Origin: Onchocerca volvulus
Lineage: Eukaryota; Nematoda; Chromadorea; Rhabditida; Onchocercidae
Length of the DNA: 64,000 nucleotides
Reading direction: 5' to 3'
Assembly (NCBI GenBank): GCA_000499405.2
Contig: HG738139.1
Location: 8,270,616 to 8,334,615 of the forward strand
Shown: piece by piece, positions 20,830-33,031 of the stretch
Numbering within the stretch: position 1 is the first letter of the stretch
Layout of the letters: every line of letters begins with the position of its first letter
Translations under genes and position numbers: made by a program
Notes under the pieces: model-generated
What the model was told of the DNA's origin: nothing
Database searches by the model: none
The model's input: only the letters and a program-made list of their open reading frames with translations

Positions 20830-23215
20830 TCATTCTTTCGAAGATGTTCTTTTTTTGTATCATGTATTGAAATTCTCAAATTGGCGCATACCTAGTGAAA
20901 TATTGCTGAATTTGAGACTAAAATTGCTTTTTAAATGAATAGAATTGCTGTATTTAACTTTTTTCCCGTATAATTTCAAAATTTAGTATTTTAGATTAAC
21001 TGAAAAAGCAAAAAATGTTTTACTCGCCATATCAATACTAAATTTTGAAATATTCGTGAATTTTGTCTATAAAGTCCAATAAAATGATAGGCAGGAACTA
21101 GAAAGATAATAGGAAGAAAACAAAGAGAATGAAGCTTTCACAACTGGAATTGCATTAGGTTTTCAAATCATTGCTAGATTCTTCAGCTTATGAAGAAACT
21201 TGAGAAATCGGGATGAAGCAAGGAACAGTTCTTTTTTTTTAAGATTTATGAAGTTTTCCAGTGTAAATTTTTTTTTTAAATGTTCCCGCTAATAGTTCCA
21301 TCATTTATGTAATTTTAATCATTTTCATAAAATTAAATATCACTTTTGTACTCTCAGTTTTTCGATAAGCTATATCATATGGTGTTATTAGATAATCAGT
21401 AGATAAGTTCTTACATTACTGACACTGTTTGTTTCCAGAGAGAACATGATTTGTATTCCTGTTAGCTTTCATTCAGCTGATGTTGTTATATTATTTTTAC
21501 CTCTGTTATATATTTGTCGTCATTTTTTTAAAAATTAATTAGAATGCTTATTCTGTAAATTATTCATTATTATATTGTTCTTCATATTTACAAGTTGTTG
21601 TAAATTCGTATCAGTAAATCCCATTTTTTTAAAGAAAGCTACTAAACTGATTTTAATGTATCGTTTTGCATTTAAAAGGATTTTCGTGATTCTTATGAAT
21701 TAGGTCTGACTCATCAGGTTTTTTCAATTTTGCAGAGAAATAGATAAAACATTCTGGTGTGGAAGGAGGATACATCTTCGGACTTCGATTCAATTACCAT
21801 AACACTTGTTTTATTGCAAGATGTGACAGGTGAAATGGGATTTTTGCTTTTTTTCATAATTCAGTTTTTAAGCAAGATTGTGTGGTCGAGTCGATTGAAT
21901 TTTGCTAGTTGAGTTTGTTTCGTGTAGGATCTAGTCTTCTTTTATTAGAGATTATTTTTTCCTTTTGGTATATCGTTTTAATGTGTCTTATCTTACATTC
22001 AATATGTGCTTTCCGCAGATCGATTTTTGCTTAGTTAGAAGGCATGTTATCCATGTATTTTGACTTAATTCTTTTTCCTTTGCTTATTTCTCTTTTTACT
22101 TGAATCTAATGGGACTTCGAGGTTTATAGTCGAGTGTTTGGACAATATTTCTGCCACAGTCTTCCTTCACACTCATTAGAATTTGGATTGAATTTCTTTA
22201 GTTTTTCGGGTCTTAAGCTAAAAAAAAATGCATTGAGCAAGTTATCAGTTTTCCTACACCGTTGTTCGTACCTCTAATTGTGCATTTCCACGTCAAATAT
22301 TCTGGATGCTCTCTTTATCCTTTATCTAAAGTACGACATAAGGGCTCTCTTGCTGTCAGTAATCTTTGCAAAATTCTTATCAGTCATAGAACATACTCTC
22401 AAGATAAAGCATTTTGAACACTCCTTGTGTTTACTGTTACTCTCCTTGTTATGTATTGCAAGATTTACTTCATTACTGCACTGAAGTTAAAAATTCCAGC
22501 TGTACACATCGATTAAGGACATATAGCGGCTTTCCTGAACTGTTCTATATGCATACAATATGAAGTGTTTTAAGCAGCATTTAAATTAACATAATTTCAA
22601 TGTTGTAGTGTGTCATGCATTTAATTTTATGCTTAATAAGGTTCGTCATTAAGCTCATTTTTATTGCCTTTCATGCAGTATATGCTACTGTTCAGAGAGA
22701 AAGAAGTGGCATAGTTTTACGTCATACGCAGAAACGTTATACGTAAAAACGTCGTCATTTAAATAAATAATTGCGCTAATTTTCAGAATAAATCATTATC
22801 AAATGCATTTATATCATTAATATTATGCTTAACCAGGCATTTTATTATCATTACATAACAACTGACAGGAGATCATAAGACAAATGGTTCATTTTTCCTT
22901 CTCTATTATAGTTTTTTCTTCACATTAATAATTTCATTCAAGATATAAATGCTATTCATTTCCCTGATAAATAGAAATTTGTGAATTGTTTCCTTTATTT
23001 TTTTCTTTTTTTTTTTTTTTTTTTTTTGGGAGAATAATACTATCAGCAATTATCATGTTTTTGGTCATTTCCCAGATTTGCAGTTTTGCATTGTTTGTAC
23101 CTTCCGTCCATAGTTTTTCATCTATCTTCACTTAAGATTTTCATTTTACAATTCTTTGCTTCATTAATTATCAGTATTAATTCGTTTCAGAAGTGAGAGG
23201 GAGTAGCGGAGCACA
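20830..23215. other. intergenic region, 2.4 kb, nothing recognised
   Basis: Holds the helicase 3' UTR (AATAAA at 21078-21083) and then AT-rich sequence with poly-T runs (22,990-23,027). The frame 22278-22484 (+) is low-complexity hydrophobic sequence without family features. A TTTCAG ending at 23190 precedes the next start by 25 nt and is a candidate trans-splice site. Confidence 0.6.
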
Positions 23216-24960
23216 ATGGAAAAACTGCCAGAGGAAATGCTAAGGGCAGTTTTTGTTTATTTATCAGGATCTGATCGTCTACCGGTATCTCTTACATGTC
23301 GTCGATGGTTTAATTTATTAAAAGATTCCGTCCCGAGTATCAATGCTATACATATTTCTCTTGATACATCAGCTTGTTCGACTCGTTTTCTGGAAGCATC
23401 TCTGTCGGAAGCAGCTTTTTCGATATGTTTGTGTCCCAGTCATGCACAGAAACATGCTGTTCTATTGCAGCAACTGTTTCAAACTGCTGGTAAAAAACTT
23501 GCTTCTTTAGCTCTCGAGGATAATCTTATACCAAAGGCTAGTTTTAAATTTATTGTAAAACCTTATAAATGTGGATCATATTATGTTATAAGAGCATAAG
23601 ATGATCATTCATTCATTATATTGAGAGTTCAGAGCATTTTATTCTTGATCTGAGTGATTTGTCCGAGAATGCTAATGGACTACTCACTAATTTGAATTGC
23701 TGAGTTGCCAATACCTAGATTGAATAGCTTGAAGAAATTAATTCCATGATTAAATTTCAGGAAGGAATGGAAACCCAAATTTCGGATATGACAATCCACG
23801 TATTGCTCAACAATATGCCGAAGTGCTTACGGAGCTTGCATTTCCAGGGCGTTGATTTTTCGAAAGTTCGACCATGGACATTTGCGCTGCTCGTAAAATT
23901 GGAATCCTTAGAAGAACTATATATATTGGATGCAGTGCTTCCAGTTGACAATGAATCTTTGTTTGCGAGAATGATTTCTCCATCGTTCGATACCTTGACG
24001 AGCATTTCTGTAACTAATAATGAGCAGGTCAATCAGTTCTTTTTGCATACTTTCGTTAATTATAAAGCTATAAAATTAGATTTCCTCTAGGCAAAAATTT
24101 TTTGGGAATTTGAATGAAATTTAGATGAGAGTACGAAATAGATGATAGAAATGGAGAAATTTAATCTATATTTAATAGATAAATGTATAAAATTTCTGAA
24201 ATTGAAGATTATTAACTTTGAGCATTTAACTTCATATTTCCTATGTAATTCATCGAGAAATTTCAACAAGATCGATTTTTGCTTAATACGAAATATTTTC
24301 GCGTGAAATGCTAAGCCAAATTTGACATTACTTCCTATACAATTTCAAGAACGTTAGGAAATTCTATTTTTTCATTTACTATTATAGATAAGATCTAAAA
24401 AGACTATTTTATTATTCTGGAGTAATTCAGTTTAAGGAAATGAGCGAAAATGAAGATATGTGTGAGTAAACGCTTCTAGAAAAATTAAAATGAAGATATT
24501 TGCGTATGAATAAATATAAGAATTTTATTGCTATTTCTAACACTAGAATTAGTCTTAACAATACATAGAATTTTCGTAATATTTCAAATCTTAGATCACG
24601 GATAAGTTCGTGTCGACATTGGCACGACGTTGCCCCGTCTTGCAAACTGTAAATTTAAACGGATGTAAGCGTATCACTACTTTGTCTGTTCTTGCCTTTG
24701 CTGAAAATGCGTCGCATCGGATTACGGAACTAACATTTATTCATGTCCAGGCAACGATGTTCAATCCTAATTTGGTAAGTTTAGAAAGTTGCACAGTTTC
24801 GGTGATTTTGATCATTATTTAGGCAATCTATTCGTTCATTTTAGTTTTTGAGATTACGAATTTGACATGGAAATATCCTCCAAGATTTGTCGAAGTTGAT
24901 ATTAAGGGCCGAGGTTATGAGTTATCAATGACTGTTCCAGACAGCAAAAAAATATCTTAA
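23216..24960 (+). CDS. F-box/leucine-rich-repeat protein
   Basis: F-box proteins recruit substrates to SCF (Skp1-cullin-F-box) ubiquitin ligases. Exons: 23216-23554, 23761-24027, 24595-24774 and 24853-24960, giving 297 aa. The N-terminus carries an F-box (MEKLPEEMLRAVFVYLSG, then S-L-T-C-R-R-W-F-N-L-L, residues about 1-40). The middle and C-terminal parts read as irregular and cysteine-type LRRs (L-R-S-L-H-F-Q-G-V-D; C-P-V-L-Q-T-V-N-L-N-G-C-K-R-I-T), as in FBXL proteins. The end of the gene is ambiguous. A canonical TTTTAG at 24844 would close the protein after only six further residues. The TTTTTGAG at 24852 opens a 35-residue tail (W-K-Y-P-P-R-F-V-E-V-D) before TAA 24958-24960. A poly(A) signal AATAAA is at 25389. 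The exact FBXL orthologue is not recognised. Confidence 0.8.
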
Positions 24961-25756
24961 CATATGAAAAATATTCTTTTTCAGTTTCTGAGACTTTTCC
25001 GGGTTCATGCAGAAAATGCTTTGAGAATTTAATTCATTGACTCTAGAATTTGGAAATTTGTCCATTCTATTATAGGCAGGGAGAGATCGATTTTTGATTT
25101 GAGCTTTTTCCAACTTTTTCCAGAGTTAATTCTTCGATAAGATTTAACTGTTTTACAAAATATTTCTTTTTGAACTTGTTAGCTTCTATTCAGTTACAAC
25201 GATATTTGTCATCACCATTACTGGCCGGTGGAAATTATTGGAGAGCAAATGTTCTGAAACTAGAAATTGGATTTCAGCATAATGCGATTTGTTTAGAGAA
25301 TATTTGTCTCACTAATTTGTTCATTATTGTCTTTATTTAAAGGATCTGAAACTGATTATATCGTGAAATTGATCATACTTCTGTGATTAATAAAGTAAAA
25401 CATTATTTTACTGCTTATACTGATAGATGAACAGGTTAATTTGATTGCTTAATTTCTTTTTCTGTACATTTTGTTCCTTTTTTTTTCCTCTCAATTAGTT
25501 CTATCTTTTCTTTTTCGTATTCCTGTTTCATTTTCTTTTATATGGTGCATTTATTTTAATCGTTGTAATTCCGTGACAGTACCTAATAATATGAGAAACA
25601 AAACTGCTGTGGTAATATTGTCAAATGGAATGTCAAAACTGAATTTTTCTAATGGAATGAAAAAATGTAATCAAAAACACAGTCGCCATATTATTATATT
25701 AAATTTCTAATGAATACGTGTTTTTTTTTTTCCAAAACTTTTTCTAAAAAAAAAAA
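24961..25756. other. intergenic region, nothing coding recognised
   Basis: Contains the F-box gene 3' UTR with AATAAA at 25389-25394, then AT-rich sequence. The small frame 25471-25710 (+) shows no motif and is judged to be chance. Confidence 0.55.
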
Positions 25757-25879
25757 AAGATGTGATGAATCGGACTTATCGAGTTTTAATAAGCTATGTG
25801 CAGGGAAATTCCAACATTCAGAATGAATTTTCCTGCGCATAGCTTATTAAAACTCGATAAGTCCGGTTCATCACATCTT
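25757..25879. repeat. long near-perfect hairpin (55-bp stem, 13-nt loop)
   Basis: The left arm 25757-25811 and right arm 25825-25879 are reverse complements over 55 positions with three differences. The core is GGACTTATCGAGTTTTAATA on the left and its exact complement on the right. Each of the three differences is T opposite G or G opposite T, so in RNA made from the + strand all 55 pairs could form, three as G-U wobbles. The stem lies just beyond a poly-A tract and is followed by the decayed ORF at 25916. It could be a miRNA or hairpin-siRNA precursor, or a foldback (MITE-like) element. Confidence 0.9.
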
Positions 25880-25915
25880 ATTTTCAGATAAAGCTCAATG
25901 AGTTTAATTCATCAT

Positions 25916-26225
25916 ATTGAACAAAGTGATACTTGGTTTGCTAATAGGTACAGCTATGACGGTGGGTGCTGCTTTTGCTATTGCAGCTGCTCCAGTAATT
26001 GTCGGTAGTATATTGGGACAGTTGCAACTGTAGCATTCGTGATACTTGGTACAGCTGTACATAAACACAGAAATGATATTTCTGATACAACAGCTAAGCC
26101 TTATAGTCAAAAACGGACTGGTAGGGCAAGACAAGGTAGGTAGCTTACGATCTCCTCAATTTAGAGGTGGGGTAATTGTTTTTGATCCTGCTGTGAGGAG
26201 TCATGCCTATTCTATTAACAAAAAA
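25916..26225 (+). pseudogene. decayed hydrophobic ORF, possibly a Wolbachia-derived (nuwt) fragment
   Basis: Three successive frames give protein-like text broken by frameshifts. From about 25926, VILGLLIGTAMTVGAAFAI and A-A-A-P-V-I-V-G read up to a TAG at 26031. Shifting one frame, from 26012, gives [28 protein letters not shown] further shift near 26135 gives [22 protein letters not shown]. The G/A/V/I-rich membrane-like style followed by K-H-R and local GC enrichment look bacterial rather than nematode. Filarial genomes carry many degraded Wolbachia insertions, so that origin is proposed. It is an inference only, and no specific Wolbachia protein is recognised. Confidence 0.35.
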
Positions 26226-27221
26226 GTGCGCAAGCTTTCTTTTTTTTTTTTCATAAACATTGGAAATATAACCATTTTATCGATTTGACCTGTAAACATG
26301 AAAAAAATATCATCCAGCTTTAATGTTGGGAAACTGTTCTGCGAGGTAAATTGTACGGAATACATTTGGATATCGAAAAACATTCCCATCATTTGCGCTT
26401 AAAACGATGTATTTTTCACTGTAGAGAATTCTTATCAATTAAATGAAATGTTAAATATACAAAATAACAGGCATACAAAATATAAGTTGAGAAATAATGC
26501 ACTCACAAAAATATTGTAAAGTAGGGATGGTTTACCATAAATGGATTCGATTTCGATACGATTATCTTAGTAAAAGCTAAACATTTAATTTTGTCAAGAC
26601 AGTAAGAGATTGCTAGAAAAACTTTCCCCTTTATTTTGGCATCTTAAAATAAACCCTCATTACGGCATGTACAAACTTTCAATTTCATCAGTTTTATAAT
26701 GAAGATATTCGTATGAATCTTGCCTATATACAAAACATAATACAAAATATTCAAGACATGAAAATTCAGAGAAGAAATCAGAGATTATTTACAAGAAACC
26801 GCATAGATGTTTTACAATTGAATGTGTGCAATTAAATTATCCTGCAGCTCAAATAAGTAACAGTGAAGAAAAAAGAACAAGATGATGAGTGGAAGATAAC
26901 AAAGCGGATAAAAGCTATAACTTATAAAACATGTCAAAATATTGCTACATATGAAGAAAGTGAGATATCCCTTCTTAATGCTGCCTTTGAAGCATATTTT
27001 TTATTGGTTATCAAACAGTCCATAAAATTCAATTACGAAACTGACTTATATCACTCAGTCTCTCAACATGAGGAGATGTGCAAAAAAATTTGGGTTACGT
27101 TGCTGCTTTATTCAAACTTCTCTCATAAATATTTAAAATATATGTGACTTTTTGTGAATTTACCCACAAAAAAAGCGGTTCTATCCGAATCTTCAGTCCA
27201 TACAAATAGTAATTTCATAGA
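26226..27221. other. intergenic region, 1.0 kb
   Basis: AT-rich. The longest frame, 26863-27147 (+), would encode 94 aa starting M-K-K-K-E-Q-D-D. It has no recognisable domain and no clear splice context, so it is not called as a gene. Confidence 0.5.
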
Positions 27222-27828
27222 TCAAGTACTAGATGAAATATTACTTTTACGTAGAAGTTTTTCGCGTAATTTTTGCCCTTTCCTTTTGTTTTTGGGTGGA
27301 GTTCCTGATGAGTCACTCGATTTCGGCGTACTAAAAAATAACTTTTCGAAAGGATTATTTTCAAAGGAAAAAACTTGAATAAAAAGATTATCTCTAGTGA
27401 ACACATGAAATGAAGTCATGATAACTAAGCCACCAACAGCATAATCAGACATAAATTTCGTGACTGACATTGTTTAAATGGATAATTTTCTGATTGACAT
27501 CACAAACTTCTTTCAGGAGACCTGTGAATGACTTCACTAGCATGTAAAAGTGTCACTATGTGTTTCAAGAGATGACTGAAAATTCCGAAAATTATATCGA
27601 ACAGCATAATTACTTTTCTTCAATTTACCTTTTTTTTTTTTTTTTTCAGTGAGTCAAAACAAACCTTTCAACCTCAATAGGTGTTCGTGGTATTGTCGTC
27701 GTTGGTGATCTTGGATCCATTTCAACACGCCGAATAATCTTGTTTGGTCTAGTTGGAGTACTAAATACATCGTCTTCTTGGAGAAATTCTTTTTTTTCTT
27801 TTATTTTTCCGAAAAACTGTCCCATCAT
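27222..27828 (-). CDS. small CDCA3/Tome-1-like protein
   Basis: CDCA3 (Tome-1) is a short, mostly disordered vertebrate cell-cycle protein reported as an F-box-like trigger of mitotic entry. Two minus-strand exons join in phase. Exon 1, 27828-27665, ends before donor GTTTGT. Exon 2, 27330-27222, follows a TTATTTTTTAG acceptor and ends at TGA. Product 90 aa. It opens M-M-G-Q-F-F-G-K; initiation at the second Met would leave an N-terminal glycine that could be myristoylated. Then [13 protein letters not shown] is followed by [17 protein letters not shown], close to the D-P-R-S-P-x(3)-I-x-R-T-P-I-x-V-E block of CDCA3. The tail is basic ([16 protein letters not shown]). A TTACAG 17 nt upstream of the first ATG fits trans-splicing. 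The rest of vertebrate CDCA3 is absent, so only the motif region supports the name. Confidence 0.65.
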
Positions 27829-30307
27829 TGACAACGGGATTATAGCTGTAACATGTGTAAAAGAAAATATTACGAATTTAAAATAAAACTCCATTAATAA
27901 TCTCTGATAAGTCTCTTTCATTTCAGGAAGAAATTCATTCTAAACAGAAGGATAGATAGAACGAAATAATAGTTCAAGAGTAATATACGAAACTAAAATA
28001 AGCGTGAAAATAAATAACAAATCAATTAAGCTCTCTAATAATGTGGACATAATTTGAATTCCCAAACACCAATCGATTCCAAATTTTACCAATAAAGTTT
28101 GACAGGAAAAAAAACACAATTATAAATTAATAAAAGTGCACTAAACACCCTTTTCTTCTAACCCGCACATTGAAAAACTTGTAATTGAAGGGCCCTTTTC
28201 GAGATTTATGCTAAGCAATGACAGATATCGTTGAAATGATAATAATGAAAAAAATATGACCATGTATAAATAAAATAACCGAAACAGTATTCACTTCACT
28301 TGGTTTGAGTTCGTTCGAATAAGTATTGTATGTGCAGTACAGAGAATGTTGTTTTGGTGCTGAGAAATTACAATAAAAATTTATTGAAAAATTAAAATCA
28401 AACGTAAATCAGTTGAGAAACAATTTACAAACATTTTTCTCTCAGAACTATTGCGAAAAAAACTAGATTAATCAAAGCGTTAGGTCCGACATACCTATCA
28501 GATCAAAAGTACTCAAAGTGATAATGCTTAGTGACTTCAAACAGTTAACTGTGATTGAGGATTTCAAATGAAAGACATTACTGAAATCACTGAGAAAGAA
28601 ACTGATTTTTTCATCCCAAAAAACAATGTTATCGCATAATATTGCTCTCCTTGATAGATACTGAAGATTTGAAGTATATCAACGAAGAGATTGTTGGACT
28701 GTGAGAATTTCGATTACGGTCCTTCCTTTTTAGATAGTTGAGATAAAAGCTGTTGTGGAAATTTATCGTGCATATGAACAAGAAAAATATATGATTCGGA
28801 TGATCACAGTAAGAAAATCTGAAGAGTGCAATATATGTTTTTAGCGTCTCCAAGCAAATCTATGGAAGATATGACTTATCCAATAAAAATATATTTCGAC
28901 AAAATGGATAAAGCTAAAATTTACATGGATCTTTTTTTGCCATTAAACTATGAAAAGGAGCCAAGAATGATGGGACAGCGCAGAGACAAACATAGTATCT
29001 CCTCTTCTCTTCCAGAAAAATCTCATTTTATTTGTTATATGTAAAATGATATGGCGTGCTTAGAAGGAACAAATAATCAGACAGAACATCTAAGTTGTGA
29101 TCAATTTTGGTCAAAAATAAAAATATATCTAACGATAAAAAAAGGCACTGTCCATTTTCACCTTTTTCTAAGCAAAATGTCTTGCAATTTCTCATATCTT
29201 AATAAACTGAGACAAAAAAGAGAACTTTGGAAATGTATTCCAAAACAATCAAATTATCTAAGAGCTCCACTCATAAACACGGCGGTTTTTGGAATTTTTA
29301 CGGTCCATTTTTGACATCAAATCCTGATCTTATGCCTTAAGAGTTGATCAACATAGAAGACATGACCAGGTATTCGAGTATTATATGATTTTTTTAAGGT
29401 TATAATTGCTGTGAGAATAGAACGGCGTACCAGAAGCATATAATTAAATATAATAACAGGGCAACAAAACAACTAAGCTTGAATACTTACGGAAAGTTTC
29501 TTTACCATTTCGTAAAATTTAAAAATCGATACTGGCATCTTAAATTATCATCTCAAAAGTTCAAAAACATGAAAACTGAGCTATAAAGTTCTACGCTGAC
29601 CAATTCTTAACGCATAAAGATCAGATCAATTAATAGTAGTACAACGAATAAAAGTGCTTTTAAAAACCTCAACATTTCTTGAAAATATTCAAACTCTCGC
29701 GCCTGTATTGCAACAACAACAACAACCCTAAAAATGATCGTGCTAGGACCAGGAGAAGTCGAGAGTGTTAAGAATGAGCTGGCAGTACTGCTAGTTAGTG
29801 TCGCGAGTTTTCTGGTGGATTGGTCGGGGTCATGCAGGGGTCATGCACGCAGGTAACACCTGTTAGTATTGGGAAGCTATTAACAGGCATTCATGAGTCT
29901 AAAGCTTAGATTTGATTGTTATTTCTTCGTATCCAATCGTTCGGAGAATAAAACTATTCAGGAATTCGAGAATCTGCTAGAGAATGATCGGCTCGTCATC
30001 CATTAATAGTTGCACAGTTCACTGCGGTTTTTGTTCTTCCATAGCAACGATATTCCGGTAAAGATCATAATCTCGAGTCAGCTATAGTCTCGGGTCTCAT
30101 TTCCATCCGGTCATATTAATCAAAATGTTAACTGTGTGTTTGAGATTACGATCTTTGTTTTATGTTATAGATAGATCATGGAAGGAGTTGATGTATCGAT
30201 CTGAGTTAAATATTTGAAAGAATCAAGCCCAGAGAAGAGTAACTTTAAGGACTTAAGAGAAAATCTCTGGAGAGAAGAATCGAGAGGGAAGAAAAAGAAG
30301 GGATAAG
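27829..30307. other. intergenic region between divergent CDCA3-like and INTS15-like genes
   Basis: No coding exon recognised. The frames at 28826-29044 and 29051-29314 (+) are AT-driven. The final 600 bases are less AT-rich and hold a CAACAACAACAAC run (29711-29725) and two perfect tandem copies of GGGGTCATGCA (29826-29836, 29837-29847), probably within the promoter or 5' UTR zone of the next gene. Confidence 0.55.
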
Positions 30308-33031
30308 ATGGACAGACGTGGTAGTGGTCAGTCTTCTGGTGTTGGTGCAGCTTCTCCTCGGAAACATCAATCCTTTCCCACTTGCGTTACAGATGTCTTG
30401 GAACAGGTGCCGCTATCACTTTTATTAAACTTATATGCTTAAAATTATTTTCGTAAGTTAAGTTATGCTTTGTCTGACAAAATTTTTCGCACATCAGTGA
30501 AGCATTATAATATGAAGTGTTACTATTAAAAGACAGCATATTTTTGAGCGATCATTGGTTATATGATTATTGGTTCTAGTAGATATTATCAAGAAATTCA
30601 TGAACAATAATAAAATTTTCCATTTCCAAGACACGCTTCCTTCTCATTTAATTTAAATGGCTGATTAATTTAGTGATTGCTCATTTCGATTGACTTGCAT
30701 GTTTTAAAAGATTTTCAACCTAGATTTTATTATTTTTGACCGTAATATATATTTTTTAGCTTAGGATAATGTATGTTTCGATTCTGAATTTTTTGATGTA
30801 TGAATGTTTCTATTGCGATCTTTATGAAGTGATATAGAAAACTTCTTGAGGTAACGAAAGTTTGCGGGCAGCAAGGACAGAAATGGCGTGGCCCTGCAGC
30901 ACTTCGAAACAATGAATTACAGTACCAACTTGATAATGATTTATTTTGCATTTCTCCAGATCGGCGAGTATCTCGGTTGAATCAAATACAGCAGTTACGT
31001 TTGATGCAAATTCTTTGCGATTATTTCAAAGTGAGATTTTTCTTTGCTTTAGGTTTTATCAAGTCATTATAAAAAAAATGTGATGCACATTGCATTAAAT
31101 TTTTTTTCTTTTTTTGTTACATTGAAGTAATTTCCTCAACACTTTTCATTTAAATTCTTAAAAGAAATAGAAATTGGTAGGATGTTTGAAACAAGTAATA
31201 TTTGCACAAGACGAAACATTTGTGCACTCTCATCGTTGATAATGCAAAAGCGTACTGGACTTATATTGTAAGAATTTCAAGTAAATCAAGAAAATGATGT
31301 TTCTGTGTTATGATCTGCAAAATATTTAGCCAAATTTATCATAGTTCTCCATAATCAGAAAATATGCTTTGAGTACTGATTGATCATTTAATCATATTAA
31401 TGCCTTTATCATGAAATGTTCCATAAAATCCCACTGTTATTTTAAAAATAAAGACTCTACAATTGTTTTGTTATATCGTTTTTCAGGAAAGAGAATCCGA
31501 ACCACGTGGTCATCAATATTCCTATTTCGAAGCGATTTTTTGTGGGCGTGAGGGTGAATCATTTTTACACGAAACACGTATTACATTGCTAATTAATCTG
31601 TGTTCACTGGCTGTGCAATACCCATGTTATTCAGTGTTAAATCATATATCACAGTGGTTGCATAAGGTTGTACTTTTAAATTTGGGTATAGAAATTTCTG
31701 TGCAGGAATTTCAATGTATCGTTAGTATATCATTATAAATAATATTTTTTCAGATCGGTAGTGGAAAATCATATGCACAGCAGTTTGTTTCCCAACTTGT
31801 CGACCATTACATTTTCATTGCAGATGATTCCAATTTGGTCAGACATTTCTTAATTTTTTCCGTCAATTATTGCTTTTTTGGTATAGATTTTTTTTTTAAC
31901 TAGGCTTTTTTAGTGAAATCTTTTCAGATAATACAGCATAGCTATAACAGTTGAAATATCAAGTTGGAGAAAAAGGTTAGTCTTATGCAAACAAAAGCAA
32001 GCGCTTAAATAGAGATATTATGCTGAAAAATTCAGAAAATTGAGAATATGAATTTTTTTTGCAAAGATTTGACAGATTTTTCGTTTTGATTATCTTTTTT
32101 TCGATGTCATTCATTTTTCCTGAATTCCAGCATAAATATCTGTTACCCTTGGCTGATGAAGTTCCTGAATTTGTTTCGTATTTTGTTGCTTACTCGGTCA
32201 CCAAAGATTCGCTGCGACAATCACTTTTTATGGTTCTAAATCACTGGTTAACTGGTCGACGTAGTGATCTCATTATGGCTTTTATCAAAGAAACTCCAGT
32301 TGTTGCAAAACATTTCGCTTCTGTGGTATTTATTGTTCACTCATAATTATAAACTAAATGAGAACTGATTTTTTTTCTAAATAACTTCGAATATAAACTT
32401 TTCAGACGTTTCCATATATGGTTGTTCATGATTGTTGTGTTGGTGGTATCTATAAAAATCCATTACATGGTTTTACAACAATGCTTTACGCCGACTGGAA
32501 AATTTCTCCTTCGTTAGAGTTGAGACCGGCGCTCGAAGTATTCCTTTTTTCTTTTTTTAGATTAATTTATTATTGATAACTATTCAAGTAATTTTGTTTT
32601 GTCGAAACTGAAATATCTTGAAATGATTCGGACATAGGATTTTTGATTACCCGCAACATTTCGAAGTTTGATTTCATCATCAGAAGCGACCTTTGTTGTG
32701 GTACTATTACCAATTTTACAGCATTTCTGTGCTTCATGATATATTCGAACTTTCTGGCGTAGAATTTAAAACTCTGTAGTTGTTGTTTGTTATATATCAA
32801 AATATAAGTAAATACATTTTTAGAAGATTGCCTATAAAAGCCTCATAAACTTTTCAGATTCTCTCAGAAACTGCTGATTATTCAGTTTTCGACAGAAATA
32901 TTCTGTGCTATCATGTTCACCTCGCGAAACAGTCTCATGTTCTCACACAAAAAGATCTCATGGATATTTTAGATAATCCGAAATCGAGTCTTTACTTCAA
33001 ATCACTGAAAGATGAACTTCTAGAAGTTTAG
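30308..33031 (+). CDS. Integrator complex subunit 15-like protein (C7orf26 family)
   Basis: INTS15 (C7orf26) is a recently assigned Integrator subunit acting with the INTS10-13-14 module in snRNA processing and Pol II termination. Seven exons: 30308-30406, 30851-31030, 31487-31666, 31754-31837, 32131-32325, 32406-32537 and 32858-33031, giving 347 aa (human about 449). Shared landmarks, in order: RLNQIQQLRLMQILCDYFK (human has R-L-N-S-L-Q-E-L-Q-L-L-E-I-M-C-N-Y-F), then L-L-I-N-L-C-S-L-A-V with W-L-H-K, then S-Q-L-V-D-H-Y, and N-H-W-L followed by A-F-I-K-E-T-P-V-V-A. The N-terminal 33 residues are G/S-rich and not conserved. Exon 2 needs a TTCTTGAG acceptor at 30850, because the TATAG at 30837 gives an immediate stop. 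AATAAA is at 33373. The assignment rests on pattern memory and is reasonably but not completely secure. Confidence 0.75.

Noticed and set aside
26863..27147. 94-aa plus-strand ORF starting M-K-K-K-E-Q-D-D
   Set aside because: Polar start is suggestive, but no family, no neighbouring exons and no acceptor signal were found.
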